Shown piece after piece: positions 41,038 to 49,584 of a stretch of 64,000 nucleotides of DNA (position 1 is the stretch's first letter; each line of letters starts with the position of its first letter). Below the pieces are notes generated by a model that saw only the letters and a program-made list of their open reading frames with translations, ran no database searches and was not told the origin of the DNA. The DNA is taken from contig NZ_VLLB01000007.1 of assembly GCF_007830455.1 (NCBI RefSeq), positions 62,001-126,000 of the forward strand, written 5' to 3'. Made by a program: the position numbers and the translations under genes. The DNA comes from Pseudoduganella lurida (GTDB taxonomy: Bacteria; Pseudomonadota; Gammaproteobacteria; Burkholderiales; Burkholderiaceae_D).

Positions 41038-41353
41038 GGCGACCCTTCCAAAGCGGCGCGCACGGGCGCCGCTGGCCCAGTATAAACCCGAACGGCCGCG
41101 CTGGCGGCGGCTTCCCGGCCCGGCGGCCGCCGTTTTACGGGGATTTACGCCACCCTTAAGGATGGGGAAAAGCGGCACCGGATGTTGCGGCTTTCGACGT
41201 CTTGTAGACCTTCCGTTAATGAGAGTAAGTAAATGTAAGAATGCCGGAAAGCACCGATTTCGCGTCCTAAACTGGGTTTGTATTTCTCTCTACCCTGAAG
41301 TGGTTTTAGCCTGCGCCCCCCCGGTGCAGGCTTTTTTTTGCACGGAGTTTTCC
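41038..41353 (+). other. Long leader with attenuator-like terminator
   Basis: This 316-bp divergent gap carries the S41 protease promoter on one side. On the other it carries the leader of the Spy/CpxP-like gene. The leader ends in a strong intrinsic terminator 15 nt before the next ATG. A continuous reading frame runs through it in frame with the downstream gene, but it would need translation through the terminator stem. I could not place promoter boxes with confidence. Confidence 0.45.
41308..41339 (+). terminator. Terminator/attenuator directly before the Spy/CpxP-like gene
   Basis: AGCCTGC pairs with GCAGGCT around a C-rich 11-nt loop and is followed by eight T. The T-run ends 14 nt before the ATG at 41354, so any transcript from upstream must pass it to reach the gene. 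Confidence 0.8.
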
Positions 41354-41941
41354 ATGATGATTCGTACCAAGGGCGCGGCTGCGCTGACTTCGGCAATCGT
41401 GGCGTTCGCGCTGCTGGCCGCCGGCCCCGCGTCCGCGCTGCCCGTCAACGAAATGCGGGCGCAGGATCTGCTGATGATGGCGCCTGCGCTGAAGGACTCG
41501 CTGAAGCTGAACGCCAACCAGGCCACGCTGTGGCAGCAGACCGAGAGCCGCACCCGCACGCTGCTGCGCGAACGCCAGTCGCGCGAGGAGCGCCAGCAGG
41601 CGGCGGCGCTGCAGGCCTTGCAGGGCAAGGACGTGGAACTGCGCGAAGTGACCGGCGCCCTCGATGCGGAAAGCGCCCTGCTGCTGGCCGAGGAAAAGCA
41701 GCTGCGCGAATGGTGGCTGACGGTGAACGACGCCCTCGACGAAACCCAGCGGCGCGCGGTGGCCGTGTTCCTCGTCGAGCAGATGCAGCGCAAGGCCGAG
41801 GGGCCGGGCGGTGGCGGTGCGCCGCGCAGCGATGGCGAGGGACGCGGCGGTCACCGGGGCGGCGGCGGTCCCGGCGGCATGGGCGGCGGGATGGGCGGCA
41901 AGGGCGGCGGGGGCGCGGGCGGCATCAATATCGGCCTGTAA
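41354..41941 (+). CDS. Exported Spy/CpxP-like protein with Gly-rich tail
   Basis: This 195-residue protein has a signal peptide (cleavage probably after SALA near residue 28). A helical region of about 115 residues resembles Spy/CpxP periplasmic chaperone-sensors, rich in Arg, Gln and Glu with the motif LNANQATLWQQTESRTRTLL (in part) and DETQRRAV. The last 40 residues are Gly-rich with RGGHRGGGGPGG repeats. It probably protects or monitors envelope proteins. The gene lies right behind a strong terminator and has its own terminator at 41958, so expression may depend on antitermination or a promoter inside the leader. Confidence 0.7.
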   Translation: MMIRTKGAAALTSAIVAFALLAAGPASALPVNEMRAQDLLMMAPALKDSLKLNANQATLWQQTESRTRTLLRERQSREERQQAAALQALQGKDVELREVTGALDAESALLLAEEKQLREWWLTVNDALDETQRRAVAVFLVEQMQRKAEGPGGGGAPRSDGEGRGGHRGGGGPGGMGGGMGGKGGGGAGGINIGL

Positions 41942-41957
41942 GGCACGCAGGCGTAGC

Positions 41958-41991
41958 AAAAAGACCACGACCGGCGGCGTGGTCTTTTTTT
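41958..41991 (+). terminator. Intrinsic terminator after the Spy/CpxP-like gene
   Basis: Stem AAAAAGACCACG/CGTGGTCTTTTT with an 8-nt loop continues into more T. The A/T symmetry makes it usable in both directions. Confidence 0.85.
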
Positions 41992-42079
41992 ATTCCCGGC
42001 CGGGCGTATGGTATTGTCGATTGCCCGGCAACGACCGGGCATCACTGTCATAGACCCAGATCCACAAGAGGGAACTACC

Positions 42080-44125
42080 TTGAAACGACACCTGTTAAGT
42101 GCATTAACGCTGGGCCTGCTGGCCGGCGTCTGCGGCATTGCCGGCGCGGCCGACAAGGCCTCCGCGAGCAAGGCCGCTTCCGGCATCGCTACCGAGTATG
42201 TCGACCCATCCGTGCGCGCCCAGGACGACTTCTTCGTGCACACCAACGGCAAATGGCTGGCCACCACGGAGATCCCGGCGGACAAGTCCAGCTGGGGCTC
42301 GTTCGCCAAGCTGCGCGAGGATATCCAGCCGCAGCTGCGCCAGATCATCGAGGACGCGGCAGCCGCCAAGAATGCCGGCGCCGAGCAGCAGCGCATCGGC
42401 GACTTCTACGCCAGCTTCATGGACGAAGCACGTGTCGAACAGCTGGCCATCGCGCCGCTGAAGGACCAGCTGGCGCGCATCGCCGCCATCGGCGACAAGA
42501 AGGCATTGCCGGAGCTGTTCGCCACCGCCAACCGTTATGGCGTGACGATGCCCATCAATTTCGGCATCCACCAGGACAACCGCGATTCGACCAAGTACGT
42601 GGCCGACTTCTACCAGGACGGCCTGGGCCTGCCGGACCGCGACTACTACCTGAAGAAGGACGATGCCAAGCTGGCCGATGCGCTGGCCAAGTATGAAGTC
42701 CACGTGGCAAAGATGCTGACTCTGGCCGGCGATGCGAACGCCGCCGCCAATGCAAAAGCCATCGTGGCCTTCGAAACGGAACTCGCAAAGATCCAGTGGA
42801 GCAAGGTCGAGCTGCGCGATCCCGTCAAGGCCTACAACAAGGTCGACATCGCCAAGGTGGGCGAGCTGATGCCGGGCTTCGACTGGAACGCCTACCTGGC
42901 CGCCACGGGCGTGCAGGGCAAGGCCACGTACGTGATCGTCAGCCAGCCGACCTACCTGCAGGGCCTGGACAAGGTGCTGGCCAGCACGTCGCTCGACACG
43001 CTGAAGGCCTATGCGCAATGGCACCTGATCCACGAAGCGGCACCTTACCTGTCGAAGGCCTTCGTGGACGAGAACTTCGCGTTCTACGGCACCACGCTGT
43101 CCGGCGCGACGGAAAACCGGCCCCGCTGGAAGCGCGGCGTGAGCACCACGGAATCGGCGCTGGGCGAAGCGATCGGCAAGGTCTATGTGCAGCAGCACTT
43201 CCCGCCCGAGTACAAGGCGCGCATGGAAGCCCTGGTGAAGAACCTGCTGACCGCCTTCCGCCAGAGCATCAACACGCTGGACTGGATGACCCCGGCCACC
43301 AAGAAGGAAGCACAGGCCAAGCTGGCCAAGTTCACCACCAAGATCGGCTACCCGAACAAGTGGCGCGACTACTCCGCGCTGACGGTCAAGCGTGACGACC
43401 TGGTGGGCAATGTGTGGCGCGCCGCCGAGTTCAACTACAACAAGGAGCTGAACAAGCTGGGCAAGCCGATCGACCGCGACGAGTGGCTGATGACGCCGCA
43501 GACGGTGAACGCCTACTACAACCCGGAAATGAACGAGATCGTGTTCCCGGCCTCGATCCTGCAGCCGCCGTTCTTCGATCCGAAGGCGGATGACGCGGTG
43601 AACTATGGCGGCATCGGCGGCGTGATCGGCCACGAGATCAGCCACGGCTTCGACGACCAGGGCGCCCAGTACGACGGCGACGGCAACCTGCGCGACTGGT
43701 GGAGCGCGGCCGACCACAAGAACTTCAAGGCCAAGACGGGCCAGCTGGTGGCGCAGTACAGCGCCTTCAGCCCGCTGCCCGGCTACAACGTCAACGGCGA
43801 ACTGACGCTGGGCGAGAACATCGGCGACAACTCCGGCCTGGCCGTGGCCTACAAGGCCTACAAGCTGTCGCTGAAGGGGAAGAAAGCGCCGGTGATCGAC
43901 GGCCTGACGGGCGACCAGCGCTTCTACATGGGCTGGTCGCAGGTATGGCGCATGAAGATGCGCGAACCGGCCCAGATCGTGCAGATCAAGACCGACCCGC
44001 ACGCGCCGGGCCAGTTCCGCGCCAACGGCACGATGCGCAACCAGCCGGGCTTCTACGAGGCATTCGGTGTCAAGTCGGGCGACAAGATGTACCTGCCGCC
44101 GAAGGACCGCGTGATCATCTGGTAA
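42080..44125 (+). CDS. M13-family zinc metallopeptidase, PepO-like
   Basis: This 681-residue neprilysin-type endopeptidase has a signal peptide (KRHLLSALTLGLLAG, cleavage after AGA about residue 24), the zinc motif HEISH at 518-522 (GHEISHGFDDQG), and the third ligand in LGENIGDNSGL, where the family usually has ENIADN. The C-terminal substrate-binding CxxW-like region ends in KDRVIIW. A TTG start at 42080 is chosen because AGAGGGAA lies upstream and the signal peptide begins there. It probably acts on small peptides in the periplasm. Confidence 0.9.
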   Translation: MKRHLLSALTLGLLAGVCGIAGAADKASASKAASGIATEYVDPSVRAQDDFFVHTNGKWLATTEIPADKSSWGSFAKLREDIQPQLRQIIEDAAAAKNAGAEQQRIGDFYASFMDEARVEQLAIAPLKDQLARIAAIGDKKALPELFATANRYGVTMPINFGIHQDNRDSTKYVADFYQDGLGLPDRDYYLKKDDAKLADALAKYEVHVAKMLTLAGDANAAANAKAIVAFETELAKIQWSKVELRDPVKAYNKVDIAKVGELMPGFDWNAYLAATGVQGKATYVIVSQPTYLQGLDKVLASTSLDTLKAYAQWHLIHEAAPYLSKAFVDENFAFYGTTLSGATENRPRWKRGVSTTESALGEAIGKVYVQQHFPPEYKARMEALVKNLLTAFRQSINTLDWMTPATKKEAQAKLAKFTTKIGYPNKWRDYSALTVKRDDLVGNVWRAAEFNYNKELNKLGKPIDRDEWLMTPQTVNAYYNPEMNEIVFPASILQPPFFDPKADDAVNYGGIGGVIGHEISHGFDDQGAQYDGDGNLRDWWSAADHKNFKAKTGQLVAQYSAFSPLPGYNVNGELTLGENIGDNSGLAVAYKAYKLSLKGKKAPVIDGLTGDQRFYMGWSQVWRMKMREPAQIVQIKTDPHAPGQFRANGTMRNQPGFYEAFGVKSGDKMYLPPKDRVIIW

Positions 44126-44146
44126 GCGTTTGATTCGAGGCTTGCG

Positions 44147-44170
44147 AGGCCGCCTGCGGGCGGCCTTTTT
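44147..44170 (+). terminator. Intrinsic terminator after the M13 peptidase gene
   Basis: GGCCGCC pairs with GGCGGCC over a short loop and is followed by TTTTT, 23 nt after the stop. Confidence 0.85.
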
Positions 44171-44196
44171 CATGGCCGCCCGCTTTTTGCAGGCGT

Positions 44197-44220
44197 AAAA
44201 AAACCGCTCCGGGGAGCGGT
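44197..44220 (-). terminator. Intrinsic terminator after the cytochrome c gene
   Basis: On the reverse strand ACCGCTCC pairs with GGAGCGGT and is followed by seven T, 27 nt after the stop codon. Confidence 0.85.
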
Positions 44221-44246
44221 CCCGTGTCGGATTTCCTGCCAGTGCG

Positions 44247-44828
44247 TCAGGCTTTCGGCGGCGCTGCGGGCGCCGCTTCGGCGGCAGGCGCATTCTCCGC
44301 AGGCGCGGCGGCGGCCGGTGCGGGCACTTCCGGTTCCTTGAACTTGGCGCCGGACTGGTTGGCCATGAAGACCACGGCGCGCGCCACTTCCACGTCATCG
44401 AGATCCGGGTTGCCGCCCTTGGCCGGCATCGCGCGGATGCCTTCGATGGCGTGCTTGACGACCGTGTCGTAGCCCTGCGCGATGCGCGCCGCCCACGAGC
44501 CGGCGTCGCCCACTTTCGGCGCACCGGCCACGCCCGCGCCATGGCAGGCCTGGCAGGTGGAGGTGTAGATCGCCTCGCCGCCCTGCAGCACCTTCGGCGC
44601 ACTGGCGTCCTTGAAGGTGAAGCCCTCGTCGGCAACGGGTTTCAGGCGCGTGGCGATGGATTCGGCCGACATGGCGTTCGAGCCGGCGCCGGTGAGCTGC
44701 TTCTGCGTGACGTACTGGACGAGGAGGATGATGCCGAAGATGGTAACGAGGAAGAAGCCTACGACTGCTGCGATGAGTTGCTTGGGCGTCCGGATCGCGG
44801 ACTGGTGCTCGTGGTGTGCGTCGCTCAT
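44247..44828 (-). CDS. Membrane-anchored class I cytochrome c (cytochrome c5-like)
   Basis: This 193-residue protein has one N-terminal membrane anchor (residues about 18-40), a linker and a cytochrome c domain with CQACH at 92-96 and the axial Met in RAMPAKGG (M134). The C-terminus is a low-complexity Ala/Pro/Glu tail of about 40 residues. It is typical of betaproteobacterial cytochrome c5-family electron carriers. The terminal oxidase partner is not in view. Single gene, with its own terminator. Confidence 0.88.
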   Translation of the reverse strand: MSDAHHEHQSAIRTPKQLIAAVVGFFLVTIFGIILLVQYVTQKQLTGAGSNAMSAESIATRLKPVADEGFTFKDASAPKVLQGGEAIYTSTCQACHGAGVAGAPKVGDAGSWAARIAQGYDTVVKHAIEGIRAMPAKGGNPDLDDVEVARAVVFMANQSGAKFKEPEVPAPAAAAPAENAPAAEAAPAAPPKA

Positions 44829-45066
44829 GATTTCCTTAGTACAAAGGCTGGTCGACCAGCGTTAATGTTTTGACATCCGGGGTACTTGGGTATGGCAGAC
44901 TTCTTGCCTGAGGGCGAAACGATTATAGTCTCAAAGTTATCGCTTGCGAAACGTTCTGGCAGCGTTGGCAAGCAGGCCGCGGAGCGTCGCCAGAGTGAAA
45001 TAGTTGTGCTTCGAGATAGACGTGCGCGGGGAAAGCCGGTATCCTTCGGCTTCTCGCAAGACCCGT

Positions 45067-45142
45067 GCGGCTGTAGCTCAGTGGATAGAGTATTGGCCTC
45101 CGAAGCCAAGGGTCGCTGGTTCGATCCCAGCCAGCCGCACCA
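45067..45142 (+). tRNA. tRNA-Arg (anticodon CCG)
   Basis: A 76-nt cloverleaf can be folded: acceptor GCGGCTG/CAGCCGC, D-arm with AGTGGATA loop, anticodon stem TTGGC/GCCAA with loop CTCCGAA (anticodon CCG at 45100-45102), T-arm GCTGG-TTCGATC-CCAGC, discriminator A and an encoded CCA. It reads CGG arginine codons. Confidence 0.95.
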
Positions 45143-45755
45143 CCCTCCGGATTTCTTTCTTCAGTTCCCCTCGCTTTCTCCTCGCTTCCCTGTTTCCCCC
45201 ATCTTGTTTCTGCTGCCATAGAATGTAACTTTCAGTTTGCATTCCGGTGCGCGCCAAGTCCATGTCGGAGGATTTTCCATCTCCATGCCATCGGCGTGTT
45301 GGGGGCGCCATGTACCCCCTGTCGCCAGCCGTCATGCCAGGCTCTGCCTCATTGTGGCGCAATTCCTGCATCTGCCATGAGCACGCCCGGCCGCGCAAGT
45401 ACGTGTGGTTTTCCTGCTATCCAGACAATTTGCTGACACTTTCGGTAACAACTGCGATTAAGCTTGCAACACCGCTGACGCTGTTGTCGTGCACTCACCA
45501 ATTGCCTTGAAGCATTGACGCATTGCCGGGTGTCGGTGGTTTCTGGTGTGTAATATTCGGTTTCTTGCGCAGCAATCCTGCTGCGCGGGAGGACCGAGCT
45601 GCCGCAACCTGGGCTGCCGCACTGCCCGACCTGCATCCCCTGCAAGTGCAGAACCCGTTGTAAAGATCGTATCGCTGGAGTTTTTCCCTGTTTTGTCTTC
45701 ATTCCGCCGTGGCTGCACAGCCGCAGGCCAACGTGATTCAGAAACGGAACCGACC
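45143..45755. other. 613-bp intergenic region before the exopolysaccharide locus
   Basis: No convincing gene is present. The region is less GC-rich than its surroundings. It contains a possible sigma-54 promoter (45355-45370), a perfect 8-bp hairpin GCGCAGCA/TGCTGCGC (45567-45586) and a C/T-rich stretch after the tRNA. It presumably holds the main promoter of the tviB operon. Confidence 0.55.
45355..45370 (+). promoter_or_regulatory. Possible sigma-54 promoter of the exopolysaccharide operon
   Basis: TGGCGCAATTCCTGCA keeps GG and GC ten bases apart and fits TGGCAC-N5-TTGCA at most positions. Interest comes from context: the operon encodes PrsR, a sigma-54 activator. Matches at this level occur by chance in GC-rich DNA. 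Confidence 0.3.
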
Positions 45756-47045
<1,290 letters not shown>

Positions 47046-47076
47046 GCACGTGGAAACCATGGGAGGCGAGCGCGCT

Positions 47077-48114
47077 GTGAGCAAGTTCGACGACGTGAAG
47101 GCACACCTGCGCGGGCGCCGCTACCGCTGGCTCGTGACGGGCGCCGCCGGTTTCATCGGCTCGAACCTGGTGGAGGCGCTGCTCGGGCTCGGCCAGCAGG
47201 TGGTCGGGCTGGACAATTTCTCCACCGGCCACCGGCATAACCTGGACGAGGTGCGCGGCGCCGTCGGCGAACGGGCCTGGTCCGGCTTCCGCCTGGTGGA
47301 AGGCGATATCCGCGATGCGGCCACCTGCGCCCAGGCCTGCACGGGCATCGACTACGTGCTGCACGAAGCGGCACTGGGCTCCGTCAGCCGCTCGATCGAG
47401 GATCCGCAGCGCACCCACGATACCAATGTCACCGGCTTCCTGAACATGCTGCTGGCGGCCCGCAACGCGCAGGTCGCGCGCTTCGTCTATGCCGCCTCCA
47501 GTTCCACCTATGGCGACGATGCCGGGCTGCCGAAGATCGAGTCGCGCATCGGCCGGCCACTGTCGCCGTACGCCGTGACGAAGTATGTCAACGAGCTGTA
47601 TGCCGAAGTGTTCGCGCGCTGCTACGGGATCGAGACGATCGGCCTGCGCTATTTCAACGTGTTCGGGCGGCGCCAGGATCCGCAGGGCGCGTATGCCGCC
47701 GTGATTCCGCAGTGGGTGGCGGCGATGATCGGCGACCGCCCCGTGCTGATCAACGGCGATGGCGAGACGAGCCGCGATTTCTGCTTCATCGACAACGTGG
47801 TGCAGGCCAACCTGCTGGCCGCCCTGGCCACCGCGCCGGGTGCGGTGAACTGCGTGTTCAACGTGGCGCTGAACCAGCGCACCAGCCTGAACCAGCTGTA
47901 CCGCATGATGCGCGCCCTGCTGCAGGAGCGCTTTCCGCACCTGCGCGGCAGGGAGCCGCAATACCAGCAATTCCGGGCCGGCGACGTGCGCCATTCGCAG
48001 GCCGATATCACCCGTGCGCGCGAACTGCTGGGCTATGCACCGACACACACCATCGATGCGGGACTCGGCGAAGCAATGGACTGGTACGTGCAGCACCTGG
48101 CGAAGGCCAGCTGA
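47077..48114 (+). CDS. tviC: NAD-dependent C4 epimerase of UDP-sugars, TviC/WbpP type
   Basis: This 345-residue extended short-chain dehydrogenase has the NAD loop TGAAGFIGSNL at about 21-31, a Ser/Tyr/Lys set (SSSTYGDD, YAVTKYVNELYAEVF) and the FNVFGRRQDP stretch typical of UDP-GlcNAc(A) 4-epimerases. It would interconvert gluco and galacto forms of the TviB product. A GTG at 47077 is preferred, as GGGAGGCGAG precedes it and the protein then starts SKFDDVK, common in this family; a GTG nine codons earlier is possible. Confidence 0.87.
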   Translation: MSKFDDVKAHLRGRRYRWLVTGAAGFIGSNLVEALLGLGQQVVGLDNFSTGHRHNLDEVRGAVGERAWSGFRLVEGDIRDAATCAQACTGIDYVLHEAALGSVSRSIEDPQRTHDTNVTGFLNMLLAARNAQVARFVYAASSSTYGDDAGLPKIESRIGRPLSPYAVTKYVNELYAEVFARCYGIETIGLRYFNVFGRRQDPQGAYAAVIPQWVAAMIGDRPVLINGDGETSRDFCFIDNVVQANLLAALATAPGAVNCVFNVALNQRTSLNQLYRMMRALLQERFPHLRGREPQYQQFRAGDVRHSQADITRARELLGYAPTHTIDAGLGEAMDWYVQHLAKAS

Positions 48115-48180
48115 CCGGTTTACCGAGGCCGCGCGCGACGGCCCGGACATAAAAACGGATGTGCCCTTGGGGGGTCAACG

Positions 48181-49581
48181 ATGCTCAGAATCTCGAACCA
48201 CTACGTGTCCAAAGTGGTGTTCAGCCTGCTGTTCCTGGAAGTGCTGATCCTGATCGGATCGTTCTATGCGGGCGCCGGCCTGCGCGTGTCGGCGGGCGCC
48301 GAATTCATGCTGCCGCAGCTCGATCACTTCTTCCTGTCCGCCTGCGTGTTCGCGGCGGCGATCGTGTTCTCGATGAGCGCGCTGGGCATGTACCAGGTCC
48401 GGCTCAGCGAAGGGCTGCGCAATTCCTTCTTCCTGCAGCTGATGCCGTCGTTCGCGATGGGCTTCTGCATCCTCACGCTGGTGTTCTACCTGGCACCGGA
48501 CCTGTACTTCGGCCGCGGCATCCTGGTGCTGGTGTTCTGCATCTCCGGCACCGGCATCGTGCTGGCGCGGATGCTGTTCCTGAAAACCTCCGAGCTGTCC
48601 TTCCTGGAATCGCGCATCCTGTTCATCGGCTGCGGCACGCTGGCGCGCGACTGCGGCGAACTGGCGCGTGCCGGCAGCTACCACCGCTACCGCATCGCCG
48701 GCTATGTGCGCGTGCCCTGCGAGGACGTGGCCGTACCGGAGGACAGCCTGCTGGTGCTGGAGGAAGGCCGCACGCTGCTGCAGCTGGCGCGCCAGTGCCG
48801 GGTCAGCGAAATCGTCGTCTCCGTGCAGAACCGTCGCGGCGTCGAGTTCCCCATTGCCGACCTGCTGGACTGCAAGCTGTTCGGCATCGAGGTCACCGAT
48901 TCCACCACCTTCTTCGAGCGGGAAACCTGCCAGATCCGCGTCGAGTCCGTGCAGCCCAGCTGGCTGGTGTTCGGCGGCGGTTTCGACCAGAGCCGGGTGC
49001 GCACCTTCATGAAGCGCAGCTTCGACCTGGTCGCCAGCCTGCTGCTGCTGGTCGTCACGCTGCCGGTGATGCTGCTGACGGCGCTGGCCATCTACATCGA
49101 GGACCGCGCGCCCGTGTTCTATTCGCAGGAGCGGGTGGGCAAGGACGGGCACCTGTTCCGCGTGCTGAAGTTCCGCAGCATGTACATGGATGCCGAGCGG
49201 GGCGGCCCGCCGCAGTGGGCGGCCCGCAATGACCCGCGCATCACCCGCGTGGGCCGCGTGATCCGCAAGCTGCGCATCGACGAGCTGCCGCAGATCCTCA
49301 ACGTGCTGAAGGGCGAGATGAGCTTCGTCGGCCCGCGGCCCGAGCGGCCGTACTTCGTCAGCCAGCTGAACGAGCGGGTACCTTACTACAACGTGCGGCA
49401 CAGCATCAAGCCCGGCATCACGGGCTGGGCCCAGGTGCGCTACGGCTACGGCGATTCGGTCGACGACGCCCTGCAGAAGCTGCAGTACGACCTGTACTAC
49501 GTGAAGAACAACAGCCTGCTGCTCGATGTGCTGGTGCTGATCGACACGTTCAAGGTCGTGATGTTCCGCGGCGGCCGCTGA
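48181..49581 (+). CDS. epsB: Polyprenyl-phosphate sugar-1-phosphate transferase, EpsB/PEP-CTERM-associated
   Basis: This 466-residue integral membrane enzyme has four N-terminal membrane segments, a central Rossmann-like CoA-binding-type domain (about 140-250) and a C-terminal bacterial sugar-transferase domain (KRSFDLVASLLLL, VLKFRSMYMDAE, RIDELPQILNVLKGEMSFVGPRPERP in part, KPGITGWAQV). It starts repeat-unit assembly on undecaprenyl phosphate. The pattern agrees with the family described as associated with the PEP-CTERM/exosortase system. prsK starts 3 nt after its stop. Confidence 0.9.
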   Translation: MLRISNHYVSKVVFSLLFLEVLILIGSFYAGAGLRVSAGAEFMLPQLDHFFLSACVFAAAIVFSMSALGMYQVRLSEGLRNSFFLQLMPSFAMGFCILTLVFYLAPDLYFGRGILVLVFCISGTGIVLARMLFLKTSELSFLESRILFIGCGTLARDCGELARAGSYHRYRIAGYVRVPCEDVAVPEDSLLVLEEGRTLLQLARQCRVSEIVVSVQNRRGVEFPIADLLDCKLFGIEVTDSTTFFERETCQIRVESVQPSWLVFGGGFDQSRVRTFMKRSFDLVASLLLLVVTLPVMLLTALAIYIEDRAPVFYSQERVGKDGHLFRVLKFRSMYMDAERGGPPQWAARNDPRITRVGRVIRKLRIDELPQILNVLKGEMSFVGPRPERPYFVSQLNERVPYYNVRHSIKPGITGWAQVRYGYGDSVDDALQKLQYDLYYVKNNSLLLDVLVLIDTFKVVMFRGGR

Positions 49582-49584
49582 GCG

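Noticed and set aside
45247..45510. An 87-codon open frame in the gap after tRNA-Arg
   Set aside because: No Shine-Dalgarno, composition without a plausible fold or motif, and it lies across the presumed promoter region.
45708..45725. A second GG-N10-GC sigma-54-like match near the tviB start
   Set aside because: The -12 part reads CCGCA rather than TTGCA, and such matches are frequent by chance in GC-rich sequence.
45067..45755. Genomic-island insertion at tRNA-Arg
   Set aside because: No integrase, transposase or duplicated tRNA end is visible inside the window, so it remains only a weak idea.
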